A stretch of 64,000 nucleotides of DNA from Arcobacter_B sp049472135 (GTDB taxonomy: Bacteria; Campylobacterota; Campylobacteria; Campylobacterales; Arcobacteraceae), in contig NZ_JBMOVV010000001.1 of assembly GCF_049472135.1 (NCBI RefSeq), positions 186,001 through 250,000 on the forward strand, in the 5' to 3' direction. The notes beneath the pieces were generated by a model that worked only from the letters and a program-made list of their open reading frames with translations, searched no databases and was not told the origin of the DNA. The translations under genes were made by a program, and so were the position numbers. This document shows positions 34,799 through 42,888 of this stretch, piece after piece. Position 1 is the stretch's first letter; each line of letters begins with the position of its first letter.

Positions 34799-36991
34799 TT
34801 ATCCAATGATTGCGTTTAATGTAGCAGATGGTCTCATCGCTGCACTAGCTTTTGCATCATCTGGTAAGTAGTATCCACCGATATCAGCAGGAGTTCCGTG
34901 AGGAGCTACTAATTCAGCAAGAATTTTCTCTTCATTTGAAGTCATTGCTTCTGCAATTGGAGCAAATTCTGCAGCTAAATCTGCATCAGCAGTTTGTGCA
35001 GCTAATTCTTGTGCCCAGTACATTGCTAAGTAGAAGTGAGAACCTCTATTGTCAATTGAACCTAATTTTCTTGCAGGCGATTTGTCATTTAAAAGGAAAG
35101 TTCCTGTAGCTTTATCTAAAGTATCAGCTAAAACTTGTGCTTTTGCATTATCTTGAGTATTTGCTAAGTGCTCGAATGAAGCAGCTAATGCCATAAATTC
35201 ACCTAATGAATCCCATCTTAAGTAAGACTCTTCAACAAATTGTTGTACGTGTTTAGGAGCAGATCCACCAGCACCAGTTTCAAATAATCCTCCACCTTTC
35301 ATTAATGGAACGATTGATAACATTTTAGCTGAAGTTCCAAGCTCTAAGATTGGGAATAAGTCTGTGTTGTAGTCTCTTAATACGTTTCCTGTTACAGAAA
35401 TAGTATCTAAACCTTGTCTCATTCTCTCTAAAGATTTTTTAGTAGCTTCAACAGGAGCCATGATAGAAATATCTAAACCTTCAGTATCGTGCTCTTTTAA
35501 GTACTCATTTACTTTTTTGATAAGTTGTGCATCGTGACCTCTATTTTCATCTAACCAGAAAATTGCAGGAGTATTCGATAATCTTGCTCTTGTAACTGCT
35601 AATTTAACCCAGTCTCTAATTGGAGCGTCTTTTGCTTGACACATTCTGAAGATATCACCTTCTTCAACGTCAAATGTAAATACATCGTTACCATCTTTAT
35701 CGATAACTTTGATAGTTCCTTTACCTTCAGCTTGGAAAGTTTTATCATGAGAACCATACTCTTCAGCTTTTTTAGCCATAAGACCAACATTTGGAACAGT
35801 TCCCATTGTTTTAGGGTCTAATGCACCATTTTCTTTACAATCATCAATAACTGCTTGGAAAGATTTTGCATAACATCTATCTGGAATCATAGCTAAAGTA
35901 TCTTCTTCTTTATCTTCAGTATTCCACATTTTTCCACCACCTCTAATCATTGCAGGCATAGAAGCATCAATAATTACGTCAGATGGTACATGTAAGTTAG
36001 TTATTCCTTTTGCAGAGTTAACCATAGCAAGTCTTGGTTGTTTAGCGTATACTGCATCAATATCAGCTAAGATTTCAGCTTTTTTAGCTTCATCTAAATC
36101 ATCTAATTTAGAGTATAAGTCTCCAAGACCATTGTTGAAGTTTACACCAATTTCGTCAAATAAAGCTCCGTGTTTTTCAATTAAATCTTTGAAGTATACT
36201 TTTACAGCATATCCAAACATAATTGGGTCAGAAACTTTCATCATTGTAGCTTTTAAGTGTAAAGATAATAATACATCTCTTTCTTTAGCTTCATCAATTG
36301 CTTTTTGGTAGAATTCTTGTAATGCTGCTGCACTCATTCTTGTTGCATCAATTACTTCACCAGCTTCTAGTGGAGTTGAAGCTTTTAATACTTTCTCATT
36401 TCCATTTTCATCAAAGAAAGAAATTTTTACGTCATTTGCACTTTCCATAGTAGTTGAAACTTCTGCACCGTAGAAGTCATCACTGTCCATATGAGCTACA
36501 TCAGTTTTAGAGTCTTTTTTCCACTCACCCATTCTATGAGGGTTATTTTTAGCGTAGTTTTTAACTGCACCTGGAGCTCTTCTATCTGAGTTACCTTCTC
36601 TTAATACAGGGTTAACTGCAGAACCTAAGATTTTTGCATATCTTGCAGTAATCTCTTCTGACTCGTCATAGTTAGGTACATTGAAACCTTTTTCTTGTAA
36701 CTCTTTAATTGCTGCTTTTAATTGAGGAATTGAAGCAGAAATGTTTGGTAATTTTACGATATTTGCTGTTGGATCTTGTGTTAATTCTCCAAGTTCTGCT
36801 AAGTGATCACCGATTTTTTGATCTTCTGTTAAGTTCTCTGGGAAGTTAGCAAGAATTCTTCCTGCTAAAGAGATATCTTTTGTAACCATTTCAATACCAG
36901 AGCTTTTTGTGAAAGCTTTAATTATTGGTAAGAAAGAGTACGTCGCTAATGCTGGCGCTTCATCAACTTTTGTGTAAATGATCTTTGACAT
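34799..36991 (-). CDS. icd: Monomeric NADP-dependent isocitrate dehydrogenase
   Basis: This 730-residue cytoplasmic enzyme converts isocitrate to 2-oxoglutarate, making NADPH. The length and blocks such as VLREGNSDRRAP (substrate binding), SLHLKATMMKVSDP, DASMPAMIRGGGKMW and FETGAGGSAPKHVQQF identify the large monomeric type, unrelated in length to the common dimeric enzyme of about 420 residues. A strong terminator follows it. Codon use is more C/G-rich at third positions than in neighbours, as expected for a highly expressed gene. Confidence 0.96.
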   Translation of the reverse strand: MSKIIYTKVDEAPALATYSFLPIIKAFTKSSGIEMVTKDISLAGRILANFPENLTEDQKIGDHLAELGELTQDPTANIVKLPNISASIPQLKAAIKELQEKGFNVPNYDESEEITARYAKILGSAVNPVLREGNSDRRAPGAVKNYAKNNPHRMGEWKKDSKTDVAHMDSDDFYGAEVSTTMESANDVKISFFDENGNEKVLKASTPLEAGEVIDATRMSAAALQEFYQKAIDEAKERDVLLSLHLKATMMKVSDPIMFGYAVKVYFKDLIEKHGALFDEIGVNFNNGLGDLYSKLDDLDEAKKAEILADIDAVYAKQPRLAMVNSAKGITNLHVPSDVIIDASMPAMIRGGGKMWNTEDKEEDTLAMIPDRCYAKSFQAVIDDCKENGALDPKTMGTVPNVGLMAKKAEEYGSHDKTFQAEGKGTIKVIDKDGNDVFTFDVEEGDIFRMCQAKDAPIRDWVKLAVTRARLSNTPAIFWLDENRGHDAQLIKKVNEYLKEHDTEGLDISIMAPVEATKKSLERMRQGLDTISVTGNVLRDYNTDLFPILELGTSAKMLSIVPLMKGGGLFETGAGGSAPKHVQQFVEESYLRWDSLGEFMALAASFEHLANTQDNAKAQVLADTLDKATGTFLLNDKSPARKLGSIDNRGSHFYLAMYWAQELAAQTADADLAAEFAPIAEAMTSNEEKILAELVAPHGTPADIGGYYLPDDAKASAAMRPSATLNAIIG

Positions 36992-37112
36992 GTTATTTCC
37001 TAAATTTAAATTTTTATGATGTCAATATCTTATCACTACTTAAATTTATCATAATTTAAATTTATAATTAAAAATATGTCAAAAATGTGTTTGTTTCATA
37101 TTTTCACAATTA

Positions 37113-38234
37113 TTATTTTATATTCATCCATAAATCTTTAATAGATGTAGGCTTTTGTTTCGTAACATCGGTTTCCATAATAGTTTTAGCTTCTTTATCT
37201 ATTTTTGTTTCTACTTCTTTTACTTTAGTGTAACTTTTTTTAACACCTCTGTTTGCATTAATGTTATTTACATGCTCTCTATAGCTATTAGCAAATTTAT
37301 GTAAACCTGTTCTATTATCTCTTACAAAATAAAGATAATCACTTTTTACAGGAAAGATTGCAGCTTTAATTGCATTTAAGCCAACAGCTGAAACTGGATT
37401 TTTAGGAAGGCCTGCGTATTTATAAGTATTATATGAAGTTTCATCTTCTCTAATTCTTTGTGCAGTAACTTTTTGATGGGCATATTTTCCATAGTTTAAA
37501 GTTCCATCCATTTGAAGTTTCATACCTTTTTTTAGTCTATTGTGAATTACACTTGAAACAATAGGCATTTCATCAACTGTTGCTGATTCTTTTTGAACAA
37601 TAGAAGCTAAACTTATATAATAGTACCACTTCTTCTTATCATAAATACCAAAGATTTTTTTTGAAAACTCTTCATATTTTTTACTTGTCTGAGATAATAA
37701 ATAAAGAATTAGATGATCTTCTTTCATTCCATAAGGTAAAGAGTAAGTATCTGCTAAAATATTTCCATCTTCTTTGTATGCATGTTTATTATAAACTTCC
37801 CAAAGTTTCTCTTCTGATAAATTAAACTTAGATGCTAACTTTTTTATTAAAACATAATTTGTCTCACCTGGAACTAATGTTACTGATTTTAAAGCAGCTT
37901 TTGAATTTGTAAGCTTATATAAAAAATCCATTTTTGTTAGTTCATTTTGATTTATATCTATCCAACCACTTTGAATAAAACCTAAACCTCTTAGCATAAC
38001 TTTATCTATTATATTAAGCTCAAAGCCACTTTTATTTAGGTATGATATTATAGAATTAGTACTACCTTTTGGTATGTACAAAACTTTTGTAGATGTCATA
38101 GGGATAGTTACATAAAATAAAATAACTATTATACTTATAAGGAATAATTCAATAATGTTGAAGATAACTAAACTTTTATTAGTTTTTCTTTTTTTGACTA
38201 TAGTTTCGGTGTTTTCACTGTTATTAGCAGGCAT
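37113..38234 (-). CDS. mltG: Endolytic peptidoglycan transglycosylase MltG
   Basis: A 373-residue protein with a cytoplasmic N-terminus, one membrane helix (about 23-43), a LysM-like region (LYIPKGSTNSIISYLN) and the YceG/MltG catalytic domain. ASIVQKESA carries the catalytic glutamate, followed by VIHNRLKKGMKLQMDGTLNYG and YNTYKYAGLPKNPVS. It cuts nascent glycan strands and sets chain ends. No start codon other than 38234 keeps the membrane helix; that start lies inside the divergent AsmA-like gene, an 80-bp head-to-head overlap. The ribosome site is weak (AAAGAG). Confidence 0.9.
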   Translation of the reverse strand: MPANNSENTETIVKKRKTNKSLVIFNIIELFLISIIVILFYVTIPMTSTKVLYIPKGSTNSIISYLNKSGFELNIIDKVMLRGLGFIQSGWIDINQNELTKMDFLYKLTNSKAALKSVTLVPGETNYVLIKKLASKFNLSEEKLWEVYNKHAYKEDGNILADTYSLPYGMKEDHLILYLLSQTSKKYEEFSKKIFGIYDKKKWYYYISLASIVQKESATVDEMPIVSSVIHNRLKKGMKLQMDGTLNYGKYAHQKVTAQRIREDETSYNTYKYAGLPKNPVSAVGLNAIKAAIFPVKSDYLYFVRDNRTGLHKFANSYREHVNNINANRGVKKSYTKVKEVETKIDKEAKTIMETDVTKQKPTSIKDLWMNIK

Positions 38235-41055
38235 AAAAATAGACTCTTTCTCTTTTAATAATATAAATGTTTCGCAATTTTATATAAAACTAGATAAAAA
38301 GCTTATTGTAGATATTGAAAATATCGAATATAAGTCAAAAAAATCACAAGTAGAAAGCTCATATGATGATTTAAAAAAGAATATAGAACTTCTTCCTAAT
38401 ATTTTAAAAATCTTTAAAAAAGTTCATGTTGAAAGATTGATAATTGATGGAAATGAATTTACGATTTCATTAAATGAAGAGTCAATATATTTAGATAACA
38501 AATTTGTAAACTTCTCTTCAAAACTAGACTTTTTGTCTCATCAAGTGGTATTTGATATGTATTCATTGCATTTAAAAGATTTGGGAATATTACTTGATGG
38601 AAAAGTAAAAATCGACTATTTTAATGAAAAATTAGACTATTTTGGTAAATATTTTTATGAAGATGTTAATGGTGAGTTAAAACTTGAAATGACACAAAAA
38701 ATTGCAGAATTTTATATAAATTCTAATAGATTTAGAAGTTTATCATTTTTAAAAAAGTTTTTCAGACTTTCAGTTGATGCAGAAGATTGGATGTATGATA
38801 ATGTTCAAGCTGATATTAAATTAGAAGATTTTTATGGACAAGTTGATTTAGAAAGAAAAAATGTTATTGAAAAATCTTTAAAGGGAACTGCAAAACTATT
38901 TGATGCAAAAATAAATTTTCAAAAAGGTGCTAGTACTGTTGATTCTAAAGAAGTTGATTTAGAGTTCAAAAATGGAAATTTACATATTAATCTTTTAAAA
39001 CCTAAATATGAAGATGTTGATATCGATGGAAGTTTTGTAGTAATAAGAAATTTGGCAAGTCAAAATAATGGAGTTGTTGAAGTTAATATAAAATCCCAAT
39101 CAAAACTAAATCAAACTATTTTGGATTTATTAAAAACATATAAGATAAAAATCCCATTAATTCAAGAATCAGGGAAGACTAAAACTTCTTTACTTATCAA
39201 AGTTCCATATTCATTAAAAAAAGGTATGAGTACAAAAGGGACTTTCTTGGTAGAAAATGCAAAGATTAAAGCTAATAATTTTGAATTTTATACGAAAAGA
39301 GCAAATGTGGTTTTGGATGGTTCAATAATTAGAATTAAGAATTCTGATTTTGCTCATAAAGAGATGTTGAAAGCTACAATTAATAGTTTGAATTTAGATA
39401 CTAATACATTAAAAGCCAATGGAAATGTGCTGATTGATAATTTTAAAATAGCCACAAAAAAACAAGATATTATTGAAATAAAAAATAAAAAAAGTAGTAT
39501 TGATTTAGATTTTTCAAAAGCTGTTGATATTTCTTTATCAGAGTTTGGTTTAAATATTTTTGTTGATGATACAATCAATGTAACTTTAAAAGATTTATCT
39601 AAAATCTATAACTACTCTGAAGTTTTAAAAAATAATTCCATAAAAGAAGGTAATTTAAAACTAAAGATTAATGATGAAAAGAATTTAAGTTTCAATGGTT
39701 TGATTTCAAAACTTGATTATCCTATCTTTAAAGATGAAAAGCAAGTTGAAAGCTTAGAAATTAAAGCAGAGGTAAAAGATGGAAAAACTTATATCTCTTC
39801 ACTTGATAATAATTTAAAACTTTTTATTGATGATGAAACTACAGAAATCTTTTTAAAAGATTACTTAGTTGATTTAAGAAAAAGTGATTCAAGTAGTTCA
39901 TCTTTTGATTTTTTAGTTAAAGGTGAAGATTTACTTTTAAGAACTAGTGATTTAGAAGTTTTTTTGAAAAAAGTTACAGCAAATATTAAAAATAAAAAAG
40001 TTTTATTTGAAGCTGAAATGCAGAAACTTAATATACCTTTATCAAAAGATGATAAAAAAGTTGATACTTTAAGTTTAAAAGGTGAAATACTTGAAAATGA
40101 AATTAGTATAAAATCACATGATAATAAACTTGACTTAAGTATAAAAAATGATAATAGACTTGATTTAAATTTAGATGGTTATGATATTTTAGTAGATTTA
40201 AAAAATCAAGAAGAAAGCAAATTTAAGATAATAAATCTTACTGGTAAAAACTCTAATCTAATTATAAATGAAAACTTTAAATTTTTAGCAAATACTTATG
40301 AGTTTAGATTAAAAGAAGACAAAAGTAAGTATCTTCATCTAATGCATGATAAAACAGACATTACTTACAAAGAGACTAAAGATGGGAAAATAGATATTTA
40401 TGGTAATGATATAAGTGATAAATTTGTAAATACGATTTTTGATAAAGAGATAATTGAAGGCGGAAAACTTATGTTTTTAGCAAATGGTTATGAACATAAT
40501 TTAAAAGGTAAAACAATATTAACAAATGTAAAAATAAAAGATTTAGCTATTATTAATAACTTACTTATTTTTATTCATAGTTCTCCTGCTTTAATAAATC
40601 CTCTACTAGCAGTTCCTTCTGTAGTTTCTATGGCTTCAAATAAAGGGTTTAATTTAACTGGTTATCAAATAATTGATGGAGTTTTAGAGTTTGTTTATGA
40701 TAATAAAAATAAGAAGCTTGATGTAAATAAACTTGTCACTGTTGGAAATGGTATTGATTTTGATGGTGTTGGAAAAGTTGATTTAAATTCAATGCAATTA
40801 GATTCAAAAATTAAACTAATTTTCTTTAAAGACTACTCATCTATTGTAGGAAATATTCCTGTTGTAAATTATGTATTGCTAGGAGAAAACAAAAGAGTAG
40901 CAACTCAAGTAAATATCTTTGGAGATTTAACTAATCCAAAAATCTCTACAAATCTAACTAAAGATGCTTTCTTCGTTCCTGTAAATATAGGTAAAAGAAT
41001 TTTAGAATCACCTGTAAAACTTTTTGAGTTTATAAAGGATTTAGGAGATAAATAA
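38155..41055 (+). CDS. AsmA/YhdP-like envelope protein
   Basis: A 966-residue protein with an N-terminal membrane helix (about 5-27), followed by a very long beta-rich periplasmic region of repeated strand patterns (ILLDGKVKIDY, KANGNVLIDNF, DGVGKVDLNSM). The C-terminal part (VTVGNGIDFDGVGKVDL, then GDLTNPKISTNLTKDAFFVP) matches the AsmA-like C-terminal domain. Such proteins are thought to form grooves that move phospholipids between the membranes. AAGGA lies 11 nt before the ATG. The first 27 codons overlap mltG on the other strand. Confidence 0.8.
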   Translation: MLKITKLLLVFLFLTIVSVFSLLLAGIKIDSFSFNNINVSQFYIKLDKKLIVDIENIEYKSKKSQVESSYDDLKKNIELLPNILKIFKKVHVERLIIDGNEFTISLNEESIYLDNKFVNFSSKLDFLSHQVVFDMYSLHLKDLGILLDGKVKIDYFNEKLDYFGKYFYEDVNGELKLEMTQKIAEFYINSNRFRSLSFLKKFFRLSVDAEDWMYDNVQADIKLEDFYGQVDLERKNVIEKSLKGTAKLFDAKINFQKGASTVDSKEVDLEFKNGNLHINLLKPKYEDVDIDGSFVVIRNLASQNNGVVEVNIKSQSKLNQTILDLLKTYKIKIPLIQESGKTKTSLLIKVPYSLKKGMSTKGTFLVENAKIKANNFEFYTKRANVVLDGSIIRIKNSDFAHKEMLKATINSLNLDTNTLKANGNVLIDNFKIATKKQDIIEIKNKKSSIDLDFSKAVDISLSEFGLNIFVDDTINVTLKDLSKIYNYSEVLKNNSIKEGNLKLKINDEKNLSFNGLISKLDYPIFKDEKQVESLEIKAEVKDGKTYISSLDNNLKLFIDDETTEIFLKDYLVDLRKSDSSSSSFDFLVKGEDLLLRTSDLEVFLKKVTANIKNKKVLFEAEMQKLNIPLSKDDKKVDTLSLKGEILENEISIKSHDNKLDLSIKNDNRLDLNLDGYDILVDLKNQEESKFKIINLTGKNSNLIINENFKFLANTYEFRLKEDKSKYLHLMHDKTDITYKETKDGKIDIYGNDISDKFVNTIFDKEIIEGGKLMFLANGYEHNLKGKTILTNVKIKDLAIINNLLIFIHSSPALINPLLAVPSVVSMASNKGFNLTGYQIIDGVLEFVYDNKNKKLDVNKLVTVGNGIDFDGVGKVDLNSMQLDSKIKLIFFKDYSSIVGNIPVVNYVLLGENKRVATQVNIFGDLTNPKISTNLTKDAFFVPVNIGKRILESPVKLFEFIKDLGDK

Positions 41056-41056
41056 A

Positions 41057-41080
41057 AGGAGTAGTTTTAATCTATTCCTT
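41057..41080. terminator. Bidirectional terminator
   Basis: A 9-bp stem (AAGGAGTAG with CTATTCCTT, one G-T pair) between the AsmA-like gene and the convergent HD-GYP regulator, overlapping the latter's stop. Confidence 0.6.
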
Positions 41081-42581
41081 CTATTTCTTTAAATACTTCA
41101 ATATTATTAAAAAGTATTTCAACTAATTTTGGATCAAAATGTTTACCTTTCTGATCTTTTATTAAGTCCATTGTATCTTTTAAGCTCCATGGTTCTTTAT
41201 AACATCTTTTGTGAAGTAGGGCATCAAATACATCTGCTAAGGCTGTAATTCTTCCATAAATATGGATTTGCTCACCTTTTAGAGCATTTGGATATCCACT
41301 TCCATCCCATTTTTCATGGTGTTCATAAGCTATAATTGAAGCAGCTTTTAAAACATCTTTTTTAGAATGAGCTAAAATATCTCTTCCAATTTTTGCATGT
41401 TCTTTCATGATTTTCATTTCATTGTCATCTAGTTTTCCAGGTTTCAATAAAATTGAGTCTGGAATACCAATTTTCCCAACATCGTGCATTGGTGAAGCAT
41501 TTCTTATTAGACTTGCTTCTTCTTCGCTTAATCCATATCTAATCGCTAATTCATATGAGATATTTGCAACTCTTCTTACATGATGTGAAGCCTCTTTTGA
41601 ACGTCTTTCAACTGTTTCACCTAGTGTTTCAATTAGTTCTTTTTGTGTATCAATAATCTCTTTATTTAAATATAAATTATTAAAAGCAGTTGATACATTA
41701 CTTGAGAAAATATTTATTAAGTTTTTATCTAACTTATTTAGCTTATTAAATCCATTTATATAAATTATATTTTGTCTATTGTTTTCTGTTTGAATATATC
41801 CTATATATTTGTCTTCTAAAAAAATTGACTCTTTTTTTTCAATAGCAGTATTAATTAAATCTTTAATTTCAGGAGTTAAAATTTCATCTAAAGACTTATC
41901 ATTGAACTTACCTGTAGTAGCTAATAAATTTATATTTGATTCATCTTTTTCTAAAGAAAATCCATCTGCATTAATTAAAAATGAGTGACCATTTAGTTTT
42001 AAAATAGAAATAATTTGACTTAAAACACCACTAGCAAAAAGTTTTAATGAGTTTGTTTCATAAATATTTTTTGTGGCATCTATGATTTTTTCTAAACCTT
42101 TTTTACTTTTGTAAATAGCTGTTAAGTCTTTGTATGACCTTATTGCACTAATCATTGTCGTAAAAAGTTTAATATCAGTTAGTTCAGTTTTCTCTTTATA
42201 GTCATTTATATCATACTTTTGAATAACTTCTTTTTCAGGAGCATAACCTGGTTGACCAGTTCTTAAAATAATTCTAATTAATTTATTATCTAACTCTTCT
42301 CTAATAACTTTTACTAAGTCAAGCCCTGCATGGTCAGTTTCCATTACAACATCTAATAAGATTACGGCAATATCTTTTTCATTTTCAAGTATTTGTTTTG
42401 CTTCTTTAGCATTGTATGCACTTATAAACTCTAGTTTTTTATTTTTAAATATAAAATCGCTTAAAACAGTTTTTGTGATAGTATGCACAGCAACTTCATC
42501 ATCACAGATTAAAATACGCCATTTTTCATCACTTAAAGGTGTTTCTTCTTTTTTTTTCTTTGCAAATTTTAAAGTAGCCAT
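41067..42581 (-). CDS. Response regulator with HD-GYP phosphodiesterase domain (DUF3369)
   Basis: This 504-residue cytoplasmic protein has a receiver domain (about 20-150; LICDDE acidic pair, VILLDVVM phosphoacceptor Asp). A DUF3369-like middle region follows (about 165-310). The C-terminal HD-GYP domain has HDVGKIGIPDSILLKPG, YEHHEKWDGSGYP and ALADVFDAL. HD-GYP domains hydrolyse cyclic di-GMP, and the signature metal ligands are present, so activity is likely. It is divergently transcribed from the symporter-kinase operon, its most likely phosphate donor. Confidence 0.9.
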   Translation of the reverse strand: MATLKFAKKKKEETPLSDEKWRILICDDEVAVHTITKTVLSDFIFKNKKLEFISAYNAKEAKQILENEKDIAVILLDVVMETDHAGLDLVKVIREELDNKLIRIILRTGQPGYAPEKEVIQKYDINDYKEKTELTDIKLFTTMISAIRSYKDLTAIYKSKKGLEKIIDATKNIYETNSLKLFASGVLSQIISILKLNGHSFLINADGFSLEKDESNINLLATTGKFNDKSLDEILTPEIKDLINTAIEKKESIFLEDKYIGYIQTENNRQNIIYINGFNKLNKLDKNLINIFSSNVSTAFNNLYLNKEIIDTQKELIETLGETVERRSKEASHHVRRVANISYELAIRYGLSEEEASLIRNASPMHDVGKIGIPDSILLKPGKLDDNEMKIMKEHAKIGRDILAHSKKDVLKAASIIAYEHHEKWDGSGYPNALKGEQIHIYGRITALADVFDALLHKRCYKEPWSLKDTMDLIKDQKGKHFDPKLVEILFNNIEVFKEIEGID

Positions 42582-42626
42582 TAATTAGCCTTTTTTAAAT
42601 CTATTTTTAATTATGATAACATATTT

Positions 42627-42656
42627 TTGACATTATTTCTTTAAATATTGTATTAT
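42627..42656 (+). promoter_or_regulatory. Sigma-70-like promoter of the symporter-kinase operon
   Basis: TTGACA (42627-42632), an 18-bp spacer and TATTAT (42651-42656), 35 nt ahead of the ATG at 42691. It lies in the 109-bp gap shared with the divergent HD-GYP regulator. Confidence 0.5.
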
Positions 42657-42690
42657 GTTATATAAATATTAAATAGTTGGTACATTATTT

Positions 42691-42885
42691 ATGAAAAAGT
42701 TATTTCAGTCAAAAGTATTTCAAATCTTAGCCTTTGTTTTAATATTTCTTTTTATTAATATTTATATAATTTTTACTTTTAATAAAGAAGCCTTATTTGA
42801 AAGCTTTTTAATGGTTTATATTTCATGGTTTGCAATAATTATACTTTTAAAACTAATAGCAGACTCATTAAAAATAAAAGAGTAA
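42691..42885 (+). CDS. Small two-helix membrane protein
   Basis: A 64-residue protein made almost entirely of two membrane helices (about 9-30 and 38-58) with a short charged tail (LKIKE). It lies 3 nt before the symporter-histidine kinase gene and must be co-translated. Small membrane partners are common next to sodium:solute symporter family genes, so it may be an accessory subunit of that sensor. I see no motif that gives a function. Confidence 0.65.
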   Translation: MKKLFQSKVFQILAFVLIFLFINIYIIFTFNKEALFESFLMVYISWFAIIILLKLIADSLKIKE

Positions 42886-42888
42886 ATT

